This document shows, piece after piece, positions 24,079 to 31,762 of a stretch of DNA of 34,718 nt. The stretch comes from Patescibacteria group bacterium. GTDB taxonomy: Bacteria > Patescibacteriota > Minisyncoccia > Minisyncoccales > CG1-02-41-26. The stretch is from the NCBI GenBank assembly GCA_023474835.1, contig JAMCXQ010000034.1:1-34718 (forward strand), in the 5' to 3' direction. The first letter of the stretch is position 1, and each line of letters begins with the position of its first letter. Position numbers and translations under genes: made by a program. The notes beneath the pieces are model-generated. The model was not told the origin of the DNA. It ran no database searches and saw nothing but the letters and a program-made list of their open reading frames with translations.

Positions 24079-25260
24079 ATGAAAAGACAAAAACCAAAAC
24101 TAAAACAAAAAAAGAATTATCGCAAAAAGCCGGCAACAAAAACGGAAAAAGTCCGTTCGCGCCGGCCCGTAAAATCCGCCAAAAAACAGGGAAAAACCAA
24201 AAAGATGAATTTATTTTCCGAACAGGCCGTAAAGCCGGTCATTGACAAGGCGAGAAGCAGGGGATTTATCACCACCAACGAAATTCTAAGAGCTTTTCCG
24301 GCCCTGGAAAAGGACGTTTCAGGACTGGAGCAATTTATTGACGGTTTGCAGGCCCAGGGCGTTGACATTATTGAAAGAAGCGGTTTTTTGGAAACTCAAG
24401 CCCCAAAGAAAGACAAAAACGCCATGCAAAACAAAATCGACTCCGTGCAGATGTATCTGAAAGAAATCGGCAGTATGAGCATGATTACCGCCAAAGAAGA
24501 AAAGGAGCTGGCAAAACGCATTGAGCTTGGCGATCTTGAAGCGAAAAAAAAGCTGGCGCAGGCGAACTTGCGCCTGGTGGTTTCCATTGCCAAAAAATAC
24601 GTGGGCCGGAGCCCGAATTTGAGCCTGCTTGATTTGATTCAGGAGGGAAACCTGGGGCTTTTCCGGGCGGTTGAGAAATTCAACTGGCAAAAGGGCTATA
24701 AATTTTCAACTTACGCCACCTGGTGGATACGCCAGGCCATAACCAGGGCTTTGGCCGACCAGTCCCGCACCATCAGAATACCCGTGCATATGGTGGAAAC
24801 GCTGAGCAAATACGAAAAAGTGAAAAAGCGGCTTTTACAAACGTTGGGCAGGCCCCCTTTGGCCGAGGAGGTGGCCGCGGAAATGGGCCTGGAAGTTGAC
24901 AAAGTGCATCAGCTGCGCAAAATCAAGCAAAAATCCGTTTCTTTGGAAACGCCGGTGGGCGACGACGAAAAAGACAGCACTTTGGCGGAATTCATCCAGG
25001 ATGAAAAAACCCCTTTGCCTTCGGTTGAGGCGGCGCGCAATTTGCTGAAAGAACGGCTTGATGAAGTATCAATTGAATTAACCCCCCGGGAAAGAAAAAT
25101 TTTGGCAATGAGATTCGGCCTGGAAGACGATGTTACGCGCACTTTGGAAGAGGTAGGGGAGGAGTTTGGCGTCACGCGAGAGCGCATCCGGCAAATCCAG
25201 GCAAAGGCTCTTGAAAAAATCCGCCGTTTGCAGGGCGTGAAAAAGCTAAGGGATTATTAA
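24079..25260 (+). CDS. sigA: Primary RNA polymerase sigma factor (sigma-70)
   Basis: A 393-aa primary sigma factor. A very basic N-terminal tail (residues 1-38) leads to a region 1.1-like helix ([21 protein letters not shown]). Region 1.2 is [20 protein letters not shown]. Region 2 is [11 protein letters not shown]...[39 protein letters not shown]. Region 3 follows ([17 protein letters not shown]). Region 4 has an intact -35-binding HTH ([18 protein letters not shown]). Completeness argues for the housekeeping factor, which matches the TTGACT/TATAAT-like promoters seen throughout the window. Start context is AACAATGA, without Shine-Dalgarno. Confidence 0.97.
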   Translation: MKRQKPKLKQKKNYRKKPATKTEKVRSRRPVKSAKKQGKTKKMNLFSEQAVKPVIDKARSRGFITTNEILRAFPALEKDVSGLEQFIDGLQAQGVDIIERSGFLETQAPKKDKNAMQNKIDSVQMYLKEIGSMSMITAKEEKELAKRIELGDLEAKKKLAQANLRLVVSIAKKYVGRSPNLSLLDLIQEGNLGLFRAVEKFNWQKGYKFSTYATWWIRQAITRALADQSRTIRIPVHMVETLSKYEKVKKRLLQTLGRPPLAEEVAAEMGLEVDKVHQLRKIKQKSVSLETPVGDDEKDSTLAEFIQDEKTPLPSVEAARNLLKERLDEVSIELTPRERKILAMRFGLEDDVTRTLEEVGEEFGVTRERIRQIQAKALEKIRRLQGVKKLRDY

Positions 25261-25263
25261 AAT

Positions 25264-26160
25264 ATGACGAATTTGGAAAAACCCGGCGGCAATAAAGAAA
25301 CGGAATTTGATTTGTCAGGTACGTTTGACCGGAATGTGTTTGACTTTTTGCCCAAACATATACAAAATGATTTGCGGTTTATTCTTGAAAGATCGCTGGC
25401 CGTTGATAAGGCCACAATAAAAGAACGGTTAATCGAATTTATAAATGGCTATGAGGGCTTTTGCGATTTACAGAAATCCTTGTCTTCCCCGCAGAATAAA
25501 ATTGAGGCCAATATAATTCTGGAGCCGGAAAATCCTATCGTGCGAGAACATCGCTTGCACGTTTCTGCTGTTTTGCTTAAACAAGTTTCGGGCGAGGCGC
25601 CCCAGTATGCTGGTTATATAAGTTTATTTTTCCATTGCGACGGCAAGAAAAACGAGATTTATATTTTAAGCCGTGAGTTGAAAGAGCAAGGAATGGGTTT
25701 TGGTTTGGATTTAGAATGTCAAATTGAAGATTTCTGCCGTAGGGCAGGCATTTGGAATATTAGAAACAGGCCTACTACTGCGCCGTACGGATATGTGGGC
25801 GGTTATGTTTGGGCGAAATATGGCTACGAGTTTGACGATTCTTCGGATGTTGCGAATGTAAGGGATGATATAAAGCGTTTTGCAAAAGAACAAAACATTA
25901 TCATCAAAGAAAGCGACTTAAATAGATGTAAAAGGCCCATAGATTTTGCTTCATTGAAAGGTAAAAACGAAAATGGCGATGAGCTGCCAGCGGGCAAACT
26001 GTCCCTTCTTGAGCATTCCCAATGGCACGGCCGGCGTGATTTGCAGTTTGACAGTCAGGGTACCAAGGACTTTGTGGCTTATTTGAAACAGCGCGGCCGC
26101 CGCGACCTGATAGAGAAATTTTACCCGATGTTTCTTGAAAAAATAAGCAAAAGAGCTTAA
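25264..26160 (+). CDS. Orphan protein, tandem paralogue 1 (GNAT-like)
   Basis: A 298-aa protein without a confident family. Its centre contains QGMGFGLDLECQIEDFCRRAGIW, which fits the Q-x-x-G-x-G acetyl-CoA-binding motif of GNAT acetyltransferases, followed by GGYVWAKYGYEFDD, resembling the later GNAT strand-helix. It is clearly related along its length to the next gene: shared IEDFCR, GGY-WA--G-(Y/F)-(E/D)-F-DD and C-terminal FVAYL--R-R-DL-E--(Y/F)P--LEK. It starts 3 bases after sigA (context AAAATATGA) and may be translated from the same transcript. Enzymatic function is inference. Confidence 0.65.
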   Translation: MTNLEKPGGNKETEFDLSGTFDRNVFDFLPKHIQNDLRFILERSLAVDKATIKERLIEFINGYEGFCDLQKSLSSPQNKIEANIILEPENPIVREHRLHVSAVLLKQVSGEAPQYAGYISLFFHCDGKKNEIYILSRELKEQGMGFGLDLECQIEDFCRRAGIWNIRNRPTTAPYGYVGGYVWAKYGYEFDDSSDVANVRDDIKRFAKEQNIIIKESDLNRCKRPIDFASLKGKNENGDELPAGKLSLLEHSQWHGRRDLQFDSQGTKDFVAYLKQRGRRDLIEKFYPMFLEKISKRA

Positions 26161-26177
26161 AACTGCGAACTTTTAAT

Positions 26178-27113
26178 ATGTCCGGTTTTGAAAAACCAAA
26201 AGAGAAGGCAGATGAACGAACAGTTGGTTTGGCCAAAGAAATTTTTAACAGCGAGAAAGCGCTTGATGATTTGCGGCAAGAGCTTTCTGTTCCCGATCGT
26301 AAAATAGGATGTTCTTTTGACGCGAAAGTGGAAAAGGTTATCAGGGATGGCAAAAATGAATTCGGGGTTTTGCAAGTAAGGATTTACCTAGCGGAAAAAA
26401 CAGATAATGCCCCGCGTCAAATTGGTTATTTCAGTTTTTCTTTTGGCAAGCACCACGCGGTTTCGCAGGAACTTTACATAGAATTTAACGAGTTAATCGG
26501 AGAGAAACAGGATAAAGGGCTTGGTTTGGAGCTTGAATGCAAAATTGAAAATTTCTGCCGTTCGCATAATATCTGGGATATTTATAATACCGCAACCAGC
26601 GCCCCGGCCGGAGTTTTTGGCGAAAGCAGATTTATTGGCGGTTATTTTTGGGCGCGTATGGGTTTTGATTTTGATGAATTCAAAGAATCTACAAGGCACA
26701 GAATTGAATCTTGGAGAAAGGATTTAATTGAGTTTGCTCAAAACAAAAAAATCGACATTTTATTTGACCCGCTGGAGCTTACCATGCCTTTTGAGTTTGC
26801 CGGAGCAATGGGCTTGGACGAAGATAACCATATTGTCAGTTTGGGCAAGAAATTTTTTATAGAGGGCGAGATAAAATGGTTTGGCCACAAGGACTTGCGT
26901 TTTAACAGCCAATGTTCCAGGGATTTCGTTGGTTATTTGATGTTGAGGAACCGGTTTGATTTGCTGGAAGAATATTTCATTGAACCCCTTGACGCAGAAA
27001 GAGACAAAGAGTTTATTGATTATTTGGCGGCTGAATTGGCTGAAAAGGGCAAGGCGGATTTGTTCACAAAATATTTTCCGCAAATTCTTGAAAAAGACAT
27101 AGAAATAGAGTAA
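26178..27113 (+). CDS. Orphan protein, tandem paralogue 2 (GNAT-like)
   Basis: A 311-aa paralogue of the preceding gene. It has the corresponding QDKGLGLELECKIENFCRS motif (Q-x-x-G-x-G) and GGYFWARMGFDFDE. The C terminus carries an apparent internal doubling: DFVGYLMLRNRFDLLEEYF is followed by EFIDYLAAELAEKGKADLFTKYFPQIL, where paralogue 1 has a single copy. The 17-base gap contains CTTTTAATATG. The pair likely arose by tandem duplication and divergence. It is the last gene before the tRNA-Asn repeat region. Confidence 0.65.
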   Translation: MSGFEKPKEKADERTVGLAKEIFNSEKALDDLRQELSVPDRKIGCSFDAKVEKVIRDGKNEFGVLQVRIYLAEKTDNAPRQIGYFSFSFGKHHAVSQELYIEFNELIGEKQDKGLGLELECKIENFCRSHNIWDIYNTATSAPAGVFGESRFIGGYFWARMGFDFDEFKESTRHRIESWRKDLIEFAQNKKIDILFDPLELTMPFEFAGAMGLDEDNHIVSLGKKFFIEGEIKWFGHKDLRFNSQCSRDFVGYLMLRNRFDLLEEYFIEPLDAERDKEFIDYLAAELAEKGKADLFTKYFPQILEKDIEIE

Positions 27114-27144
27114 ATTAAAAGTGTCAATTTGCTCTGTACAATTC

Positions 27145-27159
27145 AATATTCCGCGGTGG
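27145..27159 (+). repeat. Copy of the tRNA-Asn 5' end (direct repeat)
   Basis: AATATTCCGCGGTGG at 27145-27159 is identical to 27361-27375, which is the 5' flank and first 10 bases of tRNA-Asn. The two copies bracket the 80-bp tandem repeats. This could be a target-site or attachment-site duplication. Confidence 0.8.
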
Positions 27160-27163
27160 GTCA

Positions 27164-27330
27164 AAGCCAACTGCTTGGCTTTGACGGCCGATTTAGGAAA
27201 TCGTCCCCGATTTCCGTTAAAAATCGGCCAGGCACATTATATTAAGCCAACTGCTTGGCTTTGACGGCCGATTTAGGAAATCGTCCCCGATTTCCGTTAA
27301 AAATCGGCCAGGCACATTATATTAAGCCAA
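27164..27330 (+). repeat. 80-bp tandem repeat with nested hairpins
   Basis: Two exact 80-base units start at 27164 and 27244, followed by a 7-base start of a third at 27324. Each unit has AAGCC-AACTGCTT-GGCTT, extended to 9 bp (GTCAAAGCC/GGCTTTGAC) in the first. Each then has GGCCGATTT...AAATCGGCC enclosing GGAAATCG-TCCC-CGATTTCC. No coding frame is evident. The first hairpin recurs beside tRNA-Ser at 4119-4140. Confidence 0.9.
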
Positions 27331-27365
27331 CCGCATAGTTCATTTGAAATAAAATAGTTTAATAT

Positions 27366-27437
27366 TCCGCGGTGGCGCAATGGTAGCGCGAGGGACTGTT
27401 AATCCCCAGGTTGTAGGTTCGAATCCTACCCGCGGAG
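27366..27437 (+). tRNA. tRNA-Asn (GTT anticodon)
   Basis: Acceptor TCCGCGG pairs with CCGCGGA. The anticodon stem GGGA/TCCC encloses loop CTGTTAA, giving GTT. The T arm is GTAGG TTCGAAT CCTAC, and the discriminator is G. CCA is not encoded (CAA follows). The D arm includes GGTAGCGC. Confidence 0.97.
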
Positions 27438-27483
27438 CAAACGTGCCGACTTCGGCAAATATCCACCACATAATACATAAAGC

Positions 27484-27514
27484 AAAAAGGCTCGGGTAAA
27501 ACCGAGCTTTTTTG
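27484..27514 (+). terminator. Terminator after tRNA-Asn
   Basis: AAAAAGGCTCGG, loop GTAAAA and CCGAGCTTTTTT. It follows the tRNA by about 50 bases, with a small TGCCG-ACTT-CGGCA hairpin in between. Confidence 0.85.
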
Positions 27515-27574
27515 TTTTCTCTGTTACGGTTAACTTCTGGAAGACACTCTTGTTTTTTGTTATAGTTATGAAAT

Positions 27575-28273
27575 ATGAAATTAAGAGATGTAAGAAGCCT
27601 CCATTTTATTCCTGCGCATAAAACTGCCTTCCTTGAGCATCTTTTTAAGGATGTTCAAACAAGGCCAGATGCGATTGTTTTTGATTTGGAAGATAGTGTT
27701 AAGCCTGAAGCCAAAGACCTAGCCAGAGAAAATCTGATTAAAGTTATTAAAGAGAACAAGGATAAATTAAAGGATTATGTAATTATAATTAGACCAAACA
27801 GAGAAGGCACTCCTTATTATAAAAAGGATGTAGAAGCTATTCAGTTACTTAATCCTGATGCCGTTCTACTGCCAAAAGTTGAGGATAGAAAAGAAATAAA
27901 AAGAGCAAGAAAGCAATATAAAAACAAGTCTTTAATAGTAGCAATTGAAACTCTTGTTGGGATAGAAAATATAGATAGCATATTAAGTAATTTAACCGAA
28001 TTTGATGCTGTGGTTGCTGGATATGAAGATTTGTCTGCTGATCTAAAAATTGAAAGGCCAAAAGACCTGTCATTAACAAACCCGCTTACCTATTTAATTT
28101 TTGAAGTTTATATAAGTGCTAGAAAGCACAGTGTTATTATTTTTGACGCTGTTTGCAGGTATTTTAAACATGAGGACTTACCTATTTTAGATAGGGAGTG
28201 TGATTTTACTTCTAACTTACGATTTGCTGGAAAATTTTCGATCCATCCCAATCAAATTAGTTTGATAGGGTAA
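27575..28273 (+). pseudogene. CitE-like aldolase/lyase truncated by an IS
   Basis: A 232-aa remnant of an HpcH/HpaI/CitE-type lyase, a TIM-barrel that cleaves or forms CoA-thioester or related C-C bonds. Motifs are AIVFDLEDSVKPEAK, VAIETLVGIENI, GYEDLSADL and the terminal GKFSIHPNQISL. Normal CitE proteins continue for about 50-60 residues past IHPxQ. Here the frame runs into the IS inverted repeat, which supplies Gly and the TAA stop, and the missing 3' end does not reappear after the IS. A TATAGT at 27561-27566 is a likely -10 box. Some function might remain because the barrel core is mostly present. Confidence 0.75.
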
Positions 28274-29121
28274 AGTTCAATTTTCGTACCAAAAATTCTT
28301 CAAAAATGTTGATTTTAAGCCCGAAACCCGCTCTTTGAAATTCAAATTTCTGTGATTGTATTTCCAGACATATTCTCCAAGGAAGAGAGGCAGTTTTTCT
28401 CGTCTAATTCCACCCTTGGCCGATAGCTTTCTTTTCAGATATCCCCAGAAACCTTCAAGGCCGTTAATATGGTGCCCTTTGCCGTCAGTGTATTCTTTTT
28501 TACCGTGGTCAACCAATCGGTGAACATATCCTTTAGCGGCTAATCCAGTGTAAGCCCTCCAACCATCAGAGCAAACCACCGAACCCTTAATGACTTGTTT
28601 TTCAATGAGTGGTTCCAAATCCTTGGCTTCCGTGTCCTTGACTATTTCAGCCCAGACCTTTCCTTCGCGGCACAAAATGCCAAACACCGGCTGCTTGATT
28701 GTTCCAAACCCCCGTCTGTTCTTGCTGTATTTACAACGTTCCGACAATCTCCTGTTTTTCATCTGACCGCCCAAGTATGTTTCGTCTACTTCCACTATTC
28801 CAGAAAAAACATCAGGCACCTCTTTAGCCATCGCTATCCTTAACAGAGTTAAAATTTTCAACAGTTTGTATTTGGAAATTTCAACTCTGGCAAGAATGGT
28901 ATCGGTGGAATGTTCCAACAAAAATTCTTCAATGATATTTTTTAAGATTGCTGGCTTTAATTTAAATGGATGATTTTGAAAAGTGAAGACCGAACGGCAT
29001 TGTTTACATTTTAACCGATTATCGTTTAATTGCCAAAAGTCCTTTCCTTTACAGGTTTTGCATTTGATGACCATACCTAATTTCATTGTAGTGTATTAGG
29101 TACGATTTTCAAACTTTACCC
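28268..29121 (-). mobile_element. IS1595/ISXO2-type insertion sequence
   Basis: An 854-bp element. Its 23-bp ends, GGGTAAAGTTCAATTTTCGTACC on the left and GGGTAAAGTTTGAAAATCGTACC read inward from the right, match at 18 of 23 positions, with identical outer 10 and inner 6 bases. The flanks are TA on both sides, but no 8-bp target duplication (usual for this family) is seen. A single transposase gene fills it. Confidence 0.85.
28277..29086 (-). CDS. IS1595-family (ISXO2-like) transposase
   Basis: A 269-aa transposase. An N-terminal zinc ribbon has C9-x2-C12 and C27-x2-C30. The ISXO2-like catalytic domain shows EVDETYLGGQ, VVCSDGWRAYTGLAAKG, and a HHINGLEGFWGYLKRKL motif carrying the characteristic late N/E positions. 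The start is ATG (MKLGMVIKCKTC), and the length is complete, so it may be active. It reads opposite to the citE remnant and lies entirely within the inverted repeats. Confidence 0.93.
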   Translation of the reverse strand: MKLGMVIKCKTCKGKDFWQLNDNRLKCKQCRSVFTFQNHPFKLKPAILKNIIEEFLLEHSTDTILARVEISKYKLLKILTLLRIAMAKEVPDVFSGIVEVDETYLGGQMKNRRLSERCKYSKNRRGFGTIKQPVFGILCREGKVWAEIVKDTEAKDLEPLIEKQVIKGSVVCSDGWRAYTGLAAKGYVHRLVDHGKKEYTDGKGHHINGLEGFWGYLKRKLSAKGGIRREKLPLFLGEYVWKYNHRNLNFKERVSGLKSTFLKNFWYEN

Positions 29122-29140
29122 TATAATTCTATTTAAAATA

Positions 29141-29172
29141 AGCGTGGCATGAGTTGTCACGCTTTCTTTTTC
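29141..29172 (+). terminator. Terminator downstream of the IS
   Basis: AGCGTGGCA and TGTCACGCT (9 pairs, one G-T) with loop TGAGT are followed by TTCTTTTTCTC. It probably belonged to the interrupted citE transcript. Confidence 0.75.
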
Positions 29173-29183
29173 TCAAAAAACTA

Positions 29184-29211
29184 TTGACAAAACTTTTGTA
29201 ATGAGTAGTAT
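29184..29211 (+). promoter_or_regulatory. Promoter of the T-box leader
   Basis: A consensus TTGACA (29184-29189), a 16-bp spacer and TAGTAT (29206-29211); TATAAA overlaps at 29209. Predicted transcript start is near 29218. Confidence 0.7.
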
Positions 29212-29217
29212 AAACAC

Positions 29218-29486
29218 ATAAAAGAAAAAGTAATTTGTAATTCAATTAAAAGCGTTGACGGGGAGAATGGGCCCCCGAGCTGAACGGTGAAACTTGAAAA
29301 AGCGCGTAGCCGTCTCCGGAAGCTGTCCGTTATCATACAGCAGCCGATGTTAGTCGGCGCGACAAGGTTTGGCCTGCCATCAGGCGGGCTGAATAAAACA
29401 AGGTGGCACCACGTTTCTGTTTCTACAGAACCGTCCTTGTAAGATTTTTGCGATGTGCAGAAATTTTACAAGGGCGGTTTTTTTAT
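29218..29486 (+). promoter_or_regulatory. T-box riboswitch leader
   Basis: A long structured leader with the T-box core AAGGTGGCACCACG (29400-29413). A stem-I-like region contains GACGGGGAGAA, CGAGCTGAACGGTGA and CCGTCTCCGGAAGC, followed by GCCGA/TCGGC and CCTGCC/GGCGGG hairpins. A 14-bp terminator ends it (AACCGTCCTTGTAA at 29429 with TTACAAGGGCGGTT, then TTTTTT). CCGTCCTT can alternatively pair with the T-box to form the antiterminator. T-boxes sense uncharged tRNA. The UGGC bulge suggests a tRNA with discriminator G (for example Trp, Ser, Asn or Asp). I could not assign the specifier codon with confidence. Confidence 0.85.
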
Positions 29487-29553
29487 AAATCGTTCTGTTG
29501 TTCTGTTAGTTAAATAATAATGGTTCATTCACAATAAAAAAGGAGAGTGTGTT

Positions 29554-30882
29554 ATGTACACCACAGACATTAAACTGGATGGCAAATATTTGGATAAACA
29601 TTTAATGATGGAGTCGTTGGCAGTTCAGGAATACAGCTTTTCAAATGAAGCTAGAGCTCATCAGGATTTGCTGCAAAACGCTGATCCAATGATTTTGGCA
29701 AAGATTGCTGAATCTGTTAAAAATGGAGGACTATCCTTTGAGGATTCCTTTGTCGGTATGCTGTTGGTTTTGGCGGCAACTAATAATCATATCCGCTTGG
29801 CTATTTTCCCCAAAATGACTTTCCCTGAAGCTATTTCAAAGGGAACGGGATTTTTGACAATAATGGCTCAAAAAGAGTTTTCTTACGGATTAACTCCGGA
29901 AGAAATCGCAGGTATGGTTGGGGCGGCAACGCTTGACATCATATTTAGATGCCCCGCATTTGAGGTGTTAGAAACATGCGGGATGGGCGGAGATAGAGGT
30001 TTTGGAACCAAAAAAGTAAAAACTATCAATGTTTCAACGTTAAGCGCTATCGTGCTTGCCGCAATGGGTTATGAGGTATTCAAACATGGTTCTCATGGGA
30101 ATACCACAAAAATAGGTTCAGTGGATATCCCTGTCAACTTCGGGGCAAAAATATGCCTTCATTCAAAAAATGCGATTGTGGATTTATTTGAAGAAACGGG
30201 CTTTTGGTTCAGCGATGCGCATAGTGTAAAAACTATCCACTATTTGTCTCATCTTCTGATGATTGAGACAATAAATCATATTATTGGTCCGATGACAATA
30301 CCTCTTGCCCACGGAGCTCGCTTGTTAAAGGTTATGGGGGTTAACCATCACGTTTCTCCTGAAACTATAGCAAGAGCATACACGATTTTGCATAAAAAGG
30401 GCTTTCTAAATCTTGGCGGGGTTATTGTTTTAGCTGGAGTAGACACCGTGCCGAACGAACAGCAATTGCAGGATGGTAGATGGGCTCAAAAACATAGTTT
30501 TTTGGATGAAGTTTCCCCAATTGCCACTGTCGCAAGTTTAGCTACAGGTGAAAATTTTGTGGGCAATTTCTTGTTTACCGATGATAGTTTTGGCTGTGGG
30601 GTATTAGCGCCTGAGAAATTAAAAATAAAGAACGAAGAGCAGGATTTGATGCGGGCGAATGAACTCGCCATAAGAGGAGAAGATGAAATTCTAACAGATT
30701 ATTTGGCAAGAAATGCCGCTATTGGATTAATGTTACTGAAGGGTAACGTCAACGGAGAGGATATCAATAATCTGCCGGCGTTTTACAAAGAATGCCTACA
30801 GAGCATTAAATCCGGCGATGCGTTTGAGAAGTTACTGGAATACATTGAAGCGTCTGGCGGCTCTTTCAGAAGTTGGCTTTAA
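29554..30882 (+). CDS. TrpD-like phosphoribosyltransferase (glycosyltransferase family 3)
   Basis: A 442-aa protein related to anthranilate phosphoribosyltransferase and the thymidine-phosphorylase group. An N-terminal helical domain (AKIAESVKNGGLSFEDSF) is followed by the core: LETCGMGGDRGFG (equivalent of the PRPP-binding GTGGDG), INVSTLSAIVLAAMG, KHGSHGNTTKIGSVD and HIIGPMTIPLA (equivalent of the GPLTNP loop). It is longer than normal TrpD (about 340 aa), and no other trp genes are near. So the substrate may not be anthranilate. It has a good Shine-Dalgarno (GGAGAG, 6 bases before ATG) and a T-box leader, unlike core genes in this window. Confidence 0.8.
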   Translation: MYTTDIKLDGKYLDKHLMMESLAVQEYSFSNEARAHQDLLQNADPMILAKIAESVKNGGLSFEDSFVGMLLVLAATNNHIRLAIFPKMTFPEAISKGTGFLTIMAQKEFSYGLTPEEIAGMVGAATLDIIFRCPAFEVLETCGMGGDRGFGTKKVKTINVSTLSAIVLAAMGYEVFKHGSHGNTTKIGSVDIPVNFGAKICLHSKNAIVDLFEETGFWFSDAHSVKTIHYLSHLLMIETINHIIGPMTIPLAHGARLLKVMGVNHHVSPETIARAYTILHKKGFLNLGGVIVLAGVDTVPNEQQLQDGRWAQKHSFLDEVSPIATVASLATGENFVGNFLFTDDSFGCGVLAPEKLKIKNEEQDLMRANELAIRGEDEILTDYLARNAAIGLMLLKGNVNGEDINNLPAFYKECLQSIKSGDAFEKLLEYIEASGGSFRSWL

Positions 30883-30899
30883 TAATATATTAAAGCCAA
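30873..30899. repeat. Perfect hairpin at the end of the TrpD-like gene
   Basis: TTGGCTTTAATA, loop ATA and TATTAAAGCCAA form a 12-bp perfect inverted repeat spanning the stop codon. It lies next to the terminator hairpin at 30898. Confidence 0.75.
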
Positions 30900-30936
30900 A
30901 TGCGTTAAGTAATTACTTAGCGCATTTCTTTTTTTG
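30898..30936. terminator. Bidirectional terminator between convergent genes
   Basis: AAATGCG with CGCATTT encloses AAGTAATTACTT, followed on the plus strand by CTTTTTTTG. It ends the TrpD-like transcript and overlaps the last codons and stop of the btpA-like gene. Confidence 0.8.
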
Positions 30937-31755
30937 TATAATGGCCTTTACAAAACCTTTTGTTTTAACAAGATCTATCTTAGCTTGCCATGGCTTTAAA
31001 TTCACCTCCGTTTTTTTTGATCGCTTTGCCCCCGATTTTAGAGATGTTGCTACGATTACACCGTTGGCGTATCGCAGAAGTGTTTTTACATTCTCTTTTG
31101 TAGCTCCACTGCCGACAAAAATTGGAAAGTCGTCCCCTGCTACCCCTCTTGCTTCTTTTAACTCGTCAAGATTGGGCATATCCCCTGTCCACTTTCCAGT
31201 AATGATTAAACCATCAGAGCCATTTTGTTTCGCTTCTCTGACGGATTGGGTAATAGTTTTTTGCTCAAGCATTTCCGCGTGTTTAACATGAATATCGGTT
31301 AGCAACGCAACGTCTAAGGCGCCAATATTTTTTCTGAATTTCAAAACATCTTCTGGATTAACCATTATTCTCCCGTAGTCAGTTTTGACGCTATCAACAA
31401 AAACAGGCACTCTTATAAATTGACAATTGCAGATTTTTGCAATTGACAAGGCCGTTTTATAATCATTCCATAAAACGCAAATTCCCAATGGAATTTTAAT
31501 TTCATTTTTTATTTTAGATATTAAAAATGTCATTGTTGCAACAGTTTCTGGTCCCACAAAAATTTTATGCGGAATATCATAATTATTTTCTACCATTATG
31601 GCGTCAACCCCGCCTTTTTCTAATGTTTTTGCATCCCGTAACGCCTTTTTCAAACAAACATTAACCTCAGGAAAATTCTTATACCCCAAAAGCGGCGGGA
31701 AATGGACCATTCCTATTATTATATTTTGTTTTTTGTTGAATATTTTTTCTAGCAC
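30913..31755 (-). CDS. BtpA/SgcQ family TIM-barrel protein
   Basis: A 280-aa BtpA family protein. Motifs in order are IIGMVHFPPLLGY, GGVDAIMVENNYDIP, IPLGICVLWNDYKTALSIA, CQFIRVPVFVD, LTDIHVKHAEML, GLIITGKWTG and IFVGSGATKENVKTLL. BtpA was named from cyanobacterial photosystem I assembly, but most members, such as SgcQ, are uncharacterised TIM-barrel enzymes. The start is GTG at 31755, 7 bases after the nucleoside hydrolase stop, so the two form one operon. Base composition is AT-rich like its neighbours. Confidence 0.85.
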   Translation of the reverse strand: MLEKIFNKKQNIIIGMVHFPPLLGYKNFPEVNVCLKKALRDAKTLEKGGVDAIMVENNYDIPHKIFVGPETVATMTFLISKIKNEIKIPLGICVLWNDYKTALSIAKICNCQFIRVPVFVDSVKTDYGRIMVNPEDVLKFRKNIGALDVALLTDIHVKHAEMLEQKTITQSVREAKQNGSDGLIITGKWTGDMPNLDELKEARGVAGDDFPIFVGSGATKENVKTLLRYANGVIVATSLKSGAKRSKKTEVNLKPWQAKIDLVKTKGFVKAIIQKKKCAK

Positions 31756-31762
31756 AAATAAA

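Noticed and set aside
27164-27330. CRISPR array
   Set aside because: Only two adjacent 80-bp units without spacers, internally palindromic, and no cas genes are present.
28595-28843. Plus-strand open frame inside the IS
   Set aside because: It is antisense to the conserved transposase core and has no independent support.
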